From: a virus
Strand: one strand, 5' to 3'
Length of the DNA stretch: 45,376 bases
Virus record (IMG/VR): IMGVR_UViG_3300050019_000038
Location: 1 to 45,376 of that record
The translations under genes were made by a program, and so were the position numbers. Positions 23,863 to 30,809 of the stretch are shown here, in pieces. The notes under the pieces were generated by a model. It saw only the letters and a list, made by a program, of their open reading frames with translations, searched no databases and was not told the DNA's origin. The stretch's first letter is position 1. Each line of letters starts with the position of its first letter.

Positions 23863-24720
23863 TCACCACAAGAACATTTGGCAGTCTACCCCTTCCCCTT
23901 CATATGCCTTGCCGCTTACCCACCAGTCCCATAAAGCTTCAACAGTGGGAAATTTCTCAATTGCTCGCGGATCGCCGTTGCGTTTCGGAACTCCCTTGTA
24001 TTTGTCGAAATACTTCTGAAATCCTTTTTTCCACATGACTTCATATTTCGGCCACCGCTTGAAATCCCGCGCTTGCCCTGTCGGCCCTCCCATTGGGCAG
24101 CCAACACAGCCGAGGCGGTCAAATCCTTCGTCATACAGGCAACAATACGGGATATTGCGCTCTCGGATGAATTGCCAAACGTCTTTACTTGTCCAATAAA
24201 GGATAGGGCAGAGAATGGGCTTGTTCGTCCGCCTGTCGATAGTCAGCGTTTTCCACAATCCTTTTCGCCTAGCAGACTCCTCGGCCCTTACGCCAATTGA
24301 CCTCAATTGGCCGATTCCTCCTTGCTCCTTGTAAATCTCACAACACCACCGGATTAAGCGAGTGGGGGGGCCGCATGATTTGGCATCAGCCATGTGCGCG
24401 ATAAGATGCTTTCCGGTAGAGTGCCAGATTGTATCTGGATGATGTTTCTTGCCGAACTGTACCAATTCAGGCGGGTCGATAGTGACGTTGTTATAGTGGC
24501 ACTTGTGTTTCACCCCTGCCATGATAAACAATTCCCGCATGATAGATGAATCTTTCCCAAACGAATCACAGACGTAAAACCCATCATCAGAAAGCTGTAA
24601 TGCTTGAGGTTCAAGGGACTTTATCAGGGAAATCGAGTCCATAACCTTCTCCGACAAGGGCCGGGAAATGGCAAACTGATACATTCCCTCTTCGTCCATA
24701 TTACCAAATAAATCTTTCAA
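23863..24720 (-). CDS. PAPS-reductase-family (PP-loop) protein
   Basis: A 285-residue protein of the phosphoadenosine phosphosulfate reductase/PP-loop family. It has the nucleotide loop SFGKDSS (about 53-59), CGPPTRLIRWCCEIYK (Cys116, Cys126-127), GVRAEES (143-149), a WTSKDVWQFI motif and a later CVGCPMGG (Cys205, Cys208) that could bind a metal or Fe-S centre. Many phages carry such proteins; proposed roles include sulfur transfer to nucleic acid (DndC-like) or sulfur metabolism, and the real substrate is usually unknown. It starts with TTG, six bases after GGAGG. Only a short C-terminal domain follows the PP-loop fold. Confidence 0.8.
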   Translation of the reverse strand: MKDLFGNMDEEGMYQFAISRPLSEKVMDSISLIKSLEPQALQLSDDGFYVCDSFGKDSSIMRELFIMAGVKHKCHYNNVTIDPPELVQFGKKHHPDTIWHSTGKHLIAHMADAKSCGPPTRLIRWCCEIYKEQGGIGQLRSIGVRAEESARRKGLWKTLTIDRRTNKPILCPILYWTSKDVWQFIRERNIPYCCLYDEGFDRLGCVGCPMGGPTGQARDFKRWPKYEVMWKKGFQKYFDKYKGVPKRNGDPRAIEKFPTVEALWDWWVSGKAYEGEGVDCQMFLW

Positions 24721-24752
24721 AATATTCCTCCGTCCTACCGCTAGGGTAGGGG

Positions 24753-24935
24753 TTAGACTGCTAATATAGCCTTGCGTTCAAGGTCGACAAAAACTTGCTC
24801 ATCATTTGTACCCTCGGATACAATGCACTTACCATCCTTTGTCATGGCGCAAAAAAGATATGTTGCACCGTTCAGCCGGAAGTGGTTCATCCCTACAATG
24901 CGCCATCCTGCCTTAAACAATCCTGACCACGGCAT
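24753..24935 (-). CDS. 60-residue duplicated small protein, copy A
   Basis: First gene of the leftward early operon: MPWSGLFKAGWRIVGMNH, then RLNG, YLF, CIVSEGT and DLERKAILAV. ATG at 24935 chosen for spacing from GGGAGG and for agreement with the 60-residue paralogue at 22584-22766. Being promoter-proximal suggests early strong expression, as for host-takeover proteins, but no function can be read. Confidence 0.65.
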   Translation of the reverse strand: MPWSGLFKAGWRIVGMNHFRLNGATYLFCAMTKDGKCIVSEGTNDEQVFVDLERKAILAV

Positions 24936-24986
24936 AATCATCCCTCCCCCTCTTCCGGTAGTTGGCCGGCCATGTTTGATGAATGG

Positions 24987-25015
24987 ATTATGAGGGAAAT
25001 AAAAAAGAATTGCAA
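24987..25015 (-). promoter_or_regulatory. Leftward early promoter
   Basis: Minus strand: TTGCAA (25015-25010), 17 bases, CATAAT (24992-24987). Start of transcription would be about 24980, 45 bases before the first leftward gene. It faces away from the rightward promoter 23 bases off. Confidence 0.6.
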
Positions 25016-25037
25016 GCGGAAGATGTAAGAAGAGTAG

Positions 25038-25066
25038 TTGACAGACACATTTTATTTTGCTACCTT
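25038..25066 (+). promoter_or_regulatory. Rightward early promoter
   Basis: TTGACA (25038-25043), 17 bases, TACCTT (25061-25066). The -35 is perfect. Expected start near 25073, so the AGGAGGA site at 25073-25079 would lie at the very 5' end of the message. Confidence 0.6.
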
Positions 25067-25085
25067 CTTTTCAGGAGGATTATTT

Positions 25086-25274
25086 ATGGCTCTACCGATT
25101 ACTAAATTGAAGCACTGGCGGGAGAAGCGGTTTATGTCTCAGCAGGAGTTACACAAGGATTCTAAAGTTGCTCTCGGTGTAATTTCCAAAGCAGAGAACG
25201 GGGAGAAAATATCGCTTGGAAGTATTAAGCGTCTTGCCGACTCTCTAAAGGTTGAACCGGAAAAGTTGATATGA
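25086..25274 (+). CDS. Cro/CI-type helix-turn-helix regulator
   Basis: A 62-residue single-domain XRE-family protein: MALPITKLKHWREKRFMSQQEL, the turn DSKVALGVISKAENGEKI and RLADSLKVEP.KL. Helix 2-3 (residues about 18-36) would contact DNA. ATG at 25086 is 6 bases after AGGAGGA. It is the first gene rightward of the divergent promoters, so it most likely binds there and controls both early operons, as Cro does. It lacks the C-terminal cleavage domain of a CI repressor, and no integrase is present, so it is not evidence for lysogeny by itself. Confidence 0.8.
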   Translation: MALPITKLKHWREKRFMSQQELHKDSKVALGVISKAENGEKISLGSIKRLADSLKVEPEKLI

Positions 25275-25396
25275 ACCGAGAAAGGGAAGGGCGCATCACC
25301 GCTACCATCTCTCGCATCGAGGACGCCATTTTGCCTGTCTATGCAAGGGCTGAACGGCTGGCGGTCATGGTGACAGTAATTATTTTAACAACTTAG
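25271..25396 (+). CDS. Small protein of unknown function
   Basis: A 41-residue frame overlapping the regulator stop (ATGA): basic N-terminus NREREGRITATISRIED then a short hydrophobic end (AVMVTVIILTT) that may be a membrane anchor. No family. Confidence 0.4.
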   Translation: MNREREGRITATISRIEDAILPVYARAERLAVMVTVIILTT

Positions 25397-25404
25397 GAGG
25401 CTTT

Positions 25405-25983
25405 GTGAACACGTACACAGTCGAAGAAATCAAAGAAATTCTGGCGCTCCATAAGAAGTTTTGGAACGGTAAAGCGGGAGGGAAGCGCGCAAACCTTCAT
25501 GGCGCAAACCTTCGGGACGCAGACCTTCGGGGCGCAGACCTTCGGGACGCAGACCTTCGGGGCGCAGACCTTCGGGGCGCATACCTTCATGGCGCAAACC
25601 TTCGGGGCGCAGACCTTCGGGGCGCATACCTTCGGGGCGCAGACCTTCAGGACGCAGACCTTCGGGACGCATACCTTCAGGGCGCAGACCTTCGGGGCGC
25701 ATACCTTCAGGGCGCAGACCTTCAGGGCGCAAAGTACGGCACCGATGACGATACCGAATTAATGGTAAATTATTTCTGCGTCGGCCCCATCGGTAGCCGC
25801 TCCGATTACCTCCAAGTTTTCCACACTAACAAACGGATTGAACTGAAAACCGGATGCTTTGCTGGCTCCGTTGATGCTTTTGAAACTCAGGTTTTAGCGA
25901 CCCACGGAGAGAATAAACACGGCAAAGATTATGTTGCGGCAATTGCTTTTGTCCGGCAAATGACCGCCGAGGTTTCCCTGTGA
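25405..25983 (+). CDS. Pentapeptide-repeat protein
   Basis: A 192-residue protein with GTG start 5 bases after AGGAGG. Residues 29-108 are 16 pentapeptide units of the A(D/N/Y)L(R/Q/H)(G/D) type (ANLHG, ADLRG, AYLQG), which form a right-handed square helix like MfpA/Qnr DNA mimics. The remaining 80 residues form a separate domain (DYLQVFHTNKRIELKTGCFAGSVDAF...) typical of phage pentapeptide proteins. Possible roles are protection or inhibition of a DNA enzyme; this is inference. The coding repeat is unusually homogeneous at the DNA level. Confidence 0.85.
   Translation: MNTYTVEEIKEILALHKKFWNGKAGGKRANLHGANLRDADLRGADLRDADLRGADLRGAYLHGANLRGADLRGAYLRGADLQDADLRDAYLQGADLRGAYLQGADLQGAKYGTDDDTELMVNYFCVGPIGSRSDYLQVFHTNKRIELKTGCFAGSVDAFETQVLATHGENKHGKDYVAAIAFVRQMTAEVSL
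25489..25728. repeat. 15-bp tandem repeat coding pentapeptides
   Basis: Sixteen near-identical 15-base units of the form GGCGCAGACCTTCGG, differing mainly at A/T/G positions that swap Asp, Asn, Tyr and Arg/Gln. Identity is too high for an old repeat family, suggesting recent expansion or gene conversion. Confidence 0.9.
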
Positions 25984-26339
25984 AGCTCTCCGAGAAGATA
26001 GCAAGGCAAGTTATACCGTGGCCGAGTTGGTATTGGTGCTCGGCTATCCGGTCTAAGGTTATGCTATCCGGACTCCGTGGCGCGGCAAAGCAATCAACCG
26101 CCGGTGCTGTCATGCTCATCATCGTAAAATGGGAATATCCCGCAAATTACCGTAAGTGGCTTAAGGGGGGAGGGATGAAGAAAATTAGCGAAGATGGTTT
26201 GATTTATAAACAGGAGTCCATAAGTTTAGCCTTTAGTTTCTGTCCTAACATCTACCCGTGCAAGCATTGCGGTCATCCTGTAGTGAGAGGCTATTGTTGC
26301 AACCATTGCCAGAGTAGTAATCCTAGTGGTGAAGATTAA
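25980..26339 (+). CDS. Zinc-ribbon small protein, start uncertain
   Basis: The frame is open from a GTG at 25980 (overlaps previous stop, GTGA) to 26339, 119 residues. A second ATG at 26175 has a strong GGGAGGG site and gives a 54-residue protein (MKKISEDGLIYKQESISLAF, CKHCGHPVVRGYCCNHC) with four to six cysteines typical of a zinc ribbon. The 65 residues before it (LSEKIARQVIPWPSWYWC...) look less conserved in style. The shorter protein is certain; the longer one is possible. Confidence 0.5.
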   Translation: MKLSEKIARQVIPWPSWYWCSAIRSKVMLSGLRGAAKQSTAGAVMLIIVKWEYPANYRKWLKGGGMKKISEDGLIYKQESISLAFSFCPNIYPCKHCGHPVVRGYCCNHCQSSNPSGED

Positions 26340-26385
26340 CCTCCAACCTCTACCGGTTGGGTAATCAAGAAATAGGGAGGGGGGT

Positions 26386-26661
26386 ATGGATGTAATAAGA
26401 GACGAATTTCTTGTCGATAAAATGGCAGGGGAAGGCGCGTGGAAAGGTCTGCTCTGGAAAGACCGTCCTGATTTCTCCGAGTGGGACGGGTTCGGCAAAC
26501 TGTGGGAGTGGTCGCAAAAACAGAAATGGTTCGGTTCATTCTGCACTTGGCTAACCATTAATAAAATGGACAAAGTAGCGCATACTAGTTGGATAGTCCA
26601 ATTCATCAACCCCGACCGGTATGCTGATGCCGTCCATGAGTTCCTTGAGCAATGTTCATGA
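26386..26661 (+). CDS. Small acidic, Trp-rich protein
   Basis: A 91-residue protein, MDVIRDEFLVDKMAGEGAWKGLLWKDRPDF..., with repeated WKxL/WEW aromatic motifs and a C-terminal INPDRYADAVHEFLEQCS. Strong GGGAGG site ahead. No family recognised. Its stop overlaps the next ATG. Confidence 0.6.
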   Translation: MDVIRDEFLVDKMAGEGAWKGLLWKDRPDFSEWDGFGKLWEWSQKQKWFGSFCTWLTINKMDKVAHTSWIVQFINPDRYADAVHEFLEQCS

Positions 26662-26825
26662 CCCGCTCCCATATCGCCACTCACGCCCATTACTCCCTCT
26701 ACCTCGATGAAGCGACACAGCCGGAAGAGGTGACGCAATGGGTTATTACTCGCAACGGGGCAGACTGGCAGAGCGGAAATGCTGATATTGTCGGCGTGTT
26801 CTGCGATTTGGCAAAAGGAGAATAA
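26658..26825 (+). CDS. Small protein of unknown function
   Basis: A 55-residue frame starting MTRSHIATHAHYSLYLDEATQ, ATGA overlap with previous stop. Middle part WVITRNGADWQSGNADIVGVF appears beta-rich. No family. Confidence 0.5.
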   Translation: MTRSHIATHAHYSLYLDEATQPEEVTQWVITRNGADWQSGNADIVGVFCDLAKGE

Positions 26826-26827
26826 CA

Positions 26828-26899
26828 ATGATCGGAGAATTTGCCTGCTACGTTGCCCTTGCCATATCCGCCTGGGTCGGCCTTATGCCATTGCCCTGA
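26828..26899 (+). CDS. Possible 23-residue membrane peptide
   Basis: ATG at 26828 follows AAAGGAGAATAAC. The peptide MIGEFACYVALAISAWVGLM is almost wholly hydrophobic, about one membrane span. Very short; real status uncertain. Confidence 0.3.
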   Translation: MIGEFACYVALAISAWVGLMPLP

Positions 26900-26917
26900 T
26901 ACTGTTTCCACCGAAGG

Positions 26918-26998
26918 ATGAAGGTTAGCCCACTATTGCCGTACCGGAAGGTATTGCGCTATGTGGCGGAGTTGATGAAGGGGAGGATAAGACGATGA
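26918..26998 (+). CDS. Possible 26-residue basic peptide
   Basis: ATG at 26918 to TGA at 26996-26998, overlapping the next start (ATGA). Peptide MKVSPLLPYRKVLRYVAELM then KGRIRR. Overlap suggests coupling, but the frame is very short. Confidence 0.3.
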   Translation: MKVSPLLPYRKVLRYVAELMKGRIRR

Positions 26999-27594
26999 AT
27001 CTGAACGGTTTTTGCTGTACAGATGAGAATCACCGGCGTTACAATATTGACGTTCCTTATTCTCAGGGCGAATGGACTTATGCCACTAATGGTCACATAC
27101 TTATCCGCGTGCCACGGTTGTCGGAAGTGACCAACGAGAAAGGGCCGAAGTCGGAACCGCTGTTTAATGAAGCGATACTCCGTCCTGTTACCGTTTGGCA
27201 ATCGTTGCCGCCGTTTGAGCTAAAAATTGTCGATTGTCAGTGGTGTTCAGGAGCCGGCTACATGACGGAATGTCCATCTGTGACGAATAATAGCCCTATA
27301 TGTAAAAACGGCGAAGGGAAGAACTGCCAAAAGTATAATGACGATTGCCTTAAATCCTGCTTGCCCACCGATAAAGGTGCAATCCCATGTGAAGATTGCA
27401 ATGACGGAAAGATTGAAGATCCTGGCAAAATCATCATGGCGGGGAGCGTTGACGAGGAAGTGAGAGTTTCGGCGATATATCTGGACATGATAAAAGACCT
27501 GCCAAATGTCCTTATTGCACCTTATGACGCTTTATCTGCAATACGGTTCAAGTTTGACGGCGGCGAAGGGCTGATAATGCCCATGCGTCTTTAG
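26995..27594 (+). CDS. Zinc-finger phage protein (DnaJ-like cysteine pairs)
   Basis: A 199-residue protein. Residues 1-75 are beta-rich (YSQGEWTYATNGHILIRVPR); a central cysteine-rich region holds CQWCSGAGY (about 82-90), CKNGEGKNC, and CEDCNDGKI, which look like DnaJ-type zinc-binding CxxCxGxG modules. The tail (LIAPYDALSAIRFKFDGGEGLIMPMR) recalls a DNA polymerase sliding-clamp-like or beta-strand repeat seen in some phage proteins of this kind. GGGGAGGA site 10 bases ahead. Function unknown; location in the early operon. Confidence 0.65.
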   Translation: MNLNGFCCTDENHRRYNIDVPYSQGEWTYATNGHILIRVPRLSEVTNEKGPKSEPLFNEAILRPVTVWQSLPPFELKIVDCQWCSGAGYMTECPSVTNNSPICKNGEGKNCQKYNDDCLKSCLPTDKGAIPCEDCNDGKIEDPGKIIMAGSVDEEVRVSAIYLDMIKDLPNVLIAPYDALSAIRFKFDGGEGLIMPMRL

Positions 27595-27633
27595 CCCCCC
27601 ATTGCGATGAGGGAGAGAGAAAGGAGATAGGGG

Positions 27634-27810
27634 ATGAAAATCTATTTTGACGTGGAAAAGAGTGAAGTTATCTTCTCCGACAGGAACGAAATTTTGACTG
27701 TTCCGCTGTTAAAAGGCCGTGGCGATAATGATGATATGTATACGAACGATCTGTCAGCTGTAGACCATGTAAAGGTAATAAAGTTCATCGTGAAGAGTTT
27801 TATTTTTTAA
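27634..27810 (+). CDS. Small protein of unknown function
   Basis: A 58-residue frame with AAGGAGATAGGGG ahead of the ATG. MKIYFDVEKSEVIFSDRNEI and a C-terminal beta-like DHVKVIKFIVKSFIF. Acidic in the middle. Unknown. Confidence 0.5.
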   Translation: MKIYFDVEKSEVIFSDRNEILTVPLLKGRGDNDDMYTNDLSAVDHVKVIKFIVKSFIF

Positions 27811-27828
27811 CCTCCGTCCAAATAGTGC

Positions 27829-27865
27829 TTGCATATCCTGAATACACCTGATACACTTCATACAT
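27829..27865 (+). promoter_or_regulatory. Promoter with triple 9-bp-spaced operator repeats
   Basis: TTGCAT (27829-27834), 17 bases, TACACT (27852-27857). Overlapping it are three half-sites in exact 9-bp phase: ATACAC 27842-27847, ATACAC 27851-27856, ATACAT 27860-27865. The next gene encodes a ribbon-helix-helix protein, whose dimers normally bind tandem short repeats; binding here would block the -10, so autoregulation is likely. Confidence 0.6.
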
Positions 27866-27884
27866 TAAATAAACAGGAGGGAAT

Positions 27885-28034
27885 ATGAAAAAGGAAATAG
27901 TCAAGCATACGGTGACTTTTGGGATTCGCAAGATGCCGGTAGAGCTTCGGCTTCTCATCAAGCGGCGGGCTTTCGATGCCAATGTCTCAATGGAGAAGAT
28001 CATCCTGGACGCGCTAACTAAGGCAATCAAGTGA
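27885..28034 (+). CDS. Ribbon-helix-helix (Arc/CopG-like) regulator
   Basis: A 49-residue protein: a strand HTVTFGIRKMP, then helix 1 ELRLLIKRRAFD and helix 2 SMEKIILDALTKAIK, exactly the length and order of Arc/CopG-type dimers. AGGAGG lies 7 bases before the ATG. The strand would enter the major groove; the repeat array just upstream is its likely target. Confidence 0.72.
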   Translation: MKKEIVKHTVTFGIRKMPVELRLLIKRRAFDANVSMEKIILDALTKAIK

Positions 28035-28049
28035 CAAGGGGGTAGGGGG

Positions 28050-28223
28050 ATGGCTGGGGATTGTTCTTGCAAACCGAATTATGAACGAGAGTGCGAAGGC
28101 TGCGACATGAAGCCCACGATTGACCTATACTCTGTGGATGGTTCAACCTTCATCGAACATACCAATCTATGCGGCCCTTGCATGTTTGGTGAAGCTGACG
28201 CAATCGACCCGGAGACATGGTAA
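28050..28223 (+). CDS. Small cysteine-rich protein
   Basis: A 57-residue protein with CSCKPNYERECEGC near the N-terminus and NLCGPCMFGEAD near the C-terminus, two zinc-binding-like pairs. GGGGG site ahead. Stop and next start overlap (TAATG). Unknown function. Confidence 0.55.
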   Translation: MAGDCSCKPNYERECEGCDMKPTIDLYSVDGSTFIEHTNLCGPCMFGEADAIDPETW

Positions 28224-28405
28224 TGGACGAAACTATCTATTTAGCGTTTATGCAGGAGCATGAGAGATTCTACCGCTCCCAAATGAAACGAGACCCCCAC
28301 GACACCAATATCAAGGTATGGGAGGGGAAGGCTGAAACCGCCCGTATCTTCATCGCGGAGTTTTTGGAAATGCAGGGGCTTTACTCGCGGAGGGAATCGC
28401 TGTGA
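28223..28405 (+). CDS. Small helical protein
   Basis: A 60-residue protein beginning MDETIYLAFMQEHERFYRSQ; start at 28223 preferred over ATG 28217 because it overlaps the previous stop and is 8-9 bases from GGAG. Predicted all-helical with DTNIKVWEGKAETARIFIAEFLEMQ. Unknown function. Confidence 0.5.
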   Translation: MDETIYLAFMQEHERFYRSQMKRDPHDTNIKVWEGKAETARIFIAEFLEMQGLYSRRESL

Positions 28406-28548
28406 ACTCAACTTGGCAAGTATGCAGACGGTGTAGCGAGTTAATCCAAAACTGCGAGTGCGGCAACATTGACCATGTAGGGGATTGCCCTTGTGATTTG
28501 TGTCGGGAAGATAAAAAGGAGGAAGTAAATGGAAGTCACGCCAGTTAA
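28402..28548 (+). CDS. Small cysteine-rich zinc-ribbon-like protein
   Basis: A 48-residue frame from GTG at 28402 (GTGA overlap). It carries CRRCSEL, NCECGN and CPCDLC, eight cysteines in 30 residues, with the fully overlapping next gene starting 20 bases before its stop. Missed by simple ATG searches. Probably a zinc-binding peptide. Confidence 0.45.
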   Translation: MNSTWQVCRRCSELIQNCECGNIDHVGDCPCDLCREDKKEEVNGSHAS

Positions 28549-29335
28549 AACAACAATTAGTTCAGAAAGCCATCATTGGTATAAGCGGGACGGTTCACCC
28601 TGCCATGAGATTGCCAACGCAAGCAAGAAGGGTGAAATGCGCGGGGTTACTCTCAGGGATGCGCGGAAACTTGACCTTGTACCGAGCGTCACCACCGTCT
28701 GCAATATCATGTCGAAGCCCGGTCTTGACCTCTGGAAGCAGAAACAAGTCCTCATGGCGGCTCTTACCCTTCCTTTGATCGACGGGGAATCTCTGGATGA
28801 TTATTCCGCCAGGGTAATGAAGGATGCCTCCGAGCAGGGCAAAGCCGCCGCCGAGAGAGGAACGCGGATCCACGGCAGTATTGAACGGTACATGCAGGGG
28901 CTTGACTTCATTCCCGAGGATGTGGCTTTTGTCTCTTCCGCAGTTGCCGAACTGGACAAGATAACCGAGAACGGCACTGCGGGATGGTCTGTGGAAAAAT
29001 CATTCTATCACAACGGCTATGGCGGGAAAGTTGACCTTCATTCGCCGGATGGGATAGTGCTTGATTTCAAGACCAAGGAATTTGAACCCGGCACTGATGC
29101 TAAAAAACTGACATGGCCGGAACAGGCTTACCAGCTTGCCGCCTACCGGATGGGGCTGAAACTTCCCACGGCCCGATGCTTCAATGTCTACGTGTCCGTC
29201 AACAATCCCGGCCTTGCGGTCACTTACGAATGGCCCGAGCCAGAGATAAAAAAAGGTGAGCAGATTTTCCTTGCCTGTCTGAAATTGTGGCAGTTGATTA
29301 AGGGTTACACTACTCAAGACGCATTTCCGGGATAG
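28529..29335 (+). CDS. PD-(D/E)XK exonuclease (RecB/Cas4-like)
   Basis: A 268-residue nuclease. Motifs: RGTRIH (about 110-115), E156, GGKVDL with Asp169, LDFKTK with Asp179 and Lys181, and QLAAYRMG (202-209), the usual RecB-like order. N-terminal 100 residues are variable. It is followed immediately by an ERF annealing protein, so together they likely form a phage recombination pair: the nuclease makes 3' single strands and ERF anneals them. AAGGAGG site ahead. Confidence 0.82.
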   Translation: MEVTPVKTTISSESHHWYKRDGSPCHEIANASKKGEMRGVTLRDARKLDLVPSVTTVCNIMSKPGLDLWKQKQVLMAALTLPLIDGESLDDYSARVMKDASEQGKAAAERGTRIHGSIERYMQGLDFIPEDVAFVSSAVAELDKITENGTAGWSVEKSFYHNGYGGKVDLHSPDGIVLDFKTKEFEPGTDAKKLTWPEQAYQLAAYRMGLKLPTARCFNVYVSVNNPGLAVTYEWPEPEIKKGEQIFLACLKLWQLIKGYTTQDAFPG

Positions 29336-29348
29336 GGGGGGGGATAAC

Positions 29349-30116
29349 ATGAACGTATATTCCAAGCTTCAAAAGGTAAGGGTTGAATTGAAATCTAAGC
29401 CGATCAAGGAAAGCGGCAATAACAAGTTCGCCGGATATACCTATATGGAACTCGGTGACTTTCTCCCTATCATCGTTGAGCTTTGCAACGATGCCGGTCT
29501 TTGCCCTGTGATTTCCTTCGCGGAAATGGCAACATTAACTGTCGTGAACTGCGAAAAACCGGAAGAGAAGATAGTTTTTACTTCCCCCATGTCCACGGCT
29601 CAGTTGAAAGGTTGTCATGAGATTCAGAACCTGGGCGCGGTAGAGACATATTTAAGGAGGTATCTCTATGTTGCCGCCTTTGATATTGTCGAGCATGACG
29701 CGCTTGATTCTACGCAAGGCAAAGATAAGATGGAACAGCGCAAGGAAGCGGCCAGGTCTGCCGCTCAAGGGCAGAACTCCGGTACAGGCAACACACCACC
29801 CGCTTCCGAAGATGATGCGGAATATATAGCCGAAATACACGGCTTGTTGAAATCAATTTTTGGTGATGATAAAGCCGGAGCGTTGGCAAAAGTACAAGAG
29901 TTGACCACCTTCCCCGAAAAGAAGGACGGCAAGGCAACCGGCAAGATGGTTGAAGGTGTCAGAGATTACCGCACCCTCAAAGGAAAACGCCTTGAAATTC
30001 TCTGCCATAATCTCAGAAAGCTTTCGCCGCCGAAAGAGGAAACTTGCCCCATATGTGCCGGTATCCTTGAAGATGGTAAGTGTTGGGAAATAAACTGCGA
30101 GAAGTTTGCCGGATGA
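29349..30116 (+). CDS. ERF-family single-strand annealing protein
   Basis: A 255-residue protein with the ERF signature: KLQKVRVELKSKPIKESGNNKFAGY.YMELGDFLPII near the N-terminus, the strand pair and the conserved helix GAVETYLRRYLYVAAFDIVE around 97-116. The second half is a linker (SAAQGQNSGTGNTPPASED) and a zinc-finger-like end (CPICAGILEDGKCWEINC). ERF proteins anneal complementary single strands for phage recombination and circularisation, consistent with a circularly permuted genome. Confidence 0.85.
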   Translation: MNVYSKLQKVRVELKSKPIKESGNNKFAGYTYMELGDFLPIIVELCNDAGLCPVISFAEMATLTVVNCEKPEEKIVFTSPMSTAQLKGCHEIQNLGAVETYLRRYLYVAAFDIVEHDALDSTQGKDKMEQRKEAARSAAQGQNSGTGNTPPASEDDAEYIAEIHGLLKSIFGDDKAGALAKVQELTTFPEKKDGKATGKMVEGVRDYRTLKGKRLEILCHNLRKLSPPKEETCPICAGILEDGKCWEINCEKFAG

Positions 30117-30562
30117 GAAGGAATCCCGAACCCCCGACCAAGTATTGTAAATGCGGCCAAGAGTGCTTAAAACGCAAAGGCCGGTCAGCCTATTATGAAA
30201 CCTGCGGGGCCGCGCCGTGTGTTGCCGCTTCCAAGCGCGAGAAAGTTGCCGGTATCCCGAAGCCTCTTTCCCCCCGCAACAAGATTGCAATCGACGGAGC
30301 GCGGAAACTGGCCCAGATAGCTGAAGGGAAACCGGGGAAGTCGGAGCCGTACGTCAGGAAAGAGATACCCGAGCCGACCCGCCTGGAACTGGACGCGCAA
30401 CAGTCCGAACATGACCGGACAGTTCAAAGCAAGATTGACGCAACCTTTCCCCTGCTTCCGGCGCGAAGTGTGCCGAAGGAAGAATGGGCCTCATTGAAGA
30501 TAACGCCGATTGCTGATATCAGAAGTGGGGTGTTGCAGGAATACAAGACATCCATTGATTAG
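30113..30562 (+). CDS. Protein with N-terminal cysteine motif, unknown
   Basis: A 149-residue protein, ATG 30113 overlapping the ERF stop (ATGA). Residues 10-32 include YCKCGQECLKRKGRSAYYETC, a possible zinc-binding knuckle, followed by basic and proline-rich segments (EPYVRKEIPEPTRLELDAQQSEHD). No family. Immediately downstream of the recombination pair, so may support it. Confidence 0.55.
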   Translation: MRRNPEPPTKYCKCGQECLKRKGRSAYYETCGAAPCVAASKREKVAGIPKPLSPRNKIAIDGARKLAQIAEGKPGKSEPYVRKEIPEPTRLELDAQQSEHDRTVQSKIDATFPLLPARSVPKEEWASLKITPIADIRSGVLQEYKTSID

Positions 30563-30572
30563 AGGAGGATAT

Positions 30573-30809
30573 ATGAGCGAACGAGCGGACAATTTCAGGA
30601 AAGAACTGGTCGAACTATGCTGTAAATATAATTGCGAAATATTGGCGGAAGATCATTACCCCGGTTATGCCGAGTGCGGAGAGGATGTAAGAATGACCGT
30701 TGACTTTAACTCGGATTATTCCGTTGACCCTCCCGTACTAGGTGAAGAACTTGACCTCGGCAGATACTTTGACGGGTTAGGGGTGCAACATGAACTTCCC
30801 TCCCCGTAA
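30573..30809 (+). CDS. Small acidic protein
   Basis: A 78-residue protein starting MSERADNFRKELVELCCKYN, with HYPGYAECGEDVRMTVDFNSD and many Asp/Glu residues. GAGGAGG site 6 bases ahead. Its last codons overlap the next gene. Unknown function. Confidence 0.55.
   Translation: MSERADNFRKELVELCCKYNCEILAEDHYPGYAECGEDVRMTVDFNSDYSVDPPVLGEELDLGRYFDGLGVQHELPSP

Noticed and set aside
25489-25728. Regular repeat array resembling a CRISPR
   Set aside because: Units are 15 bases, contiguous, without spacers, and code a pentapeptide helix in frame.
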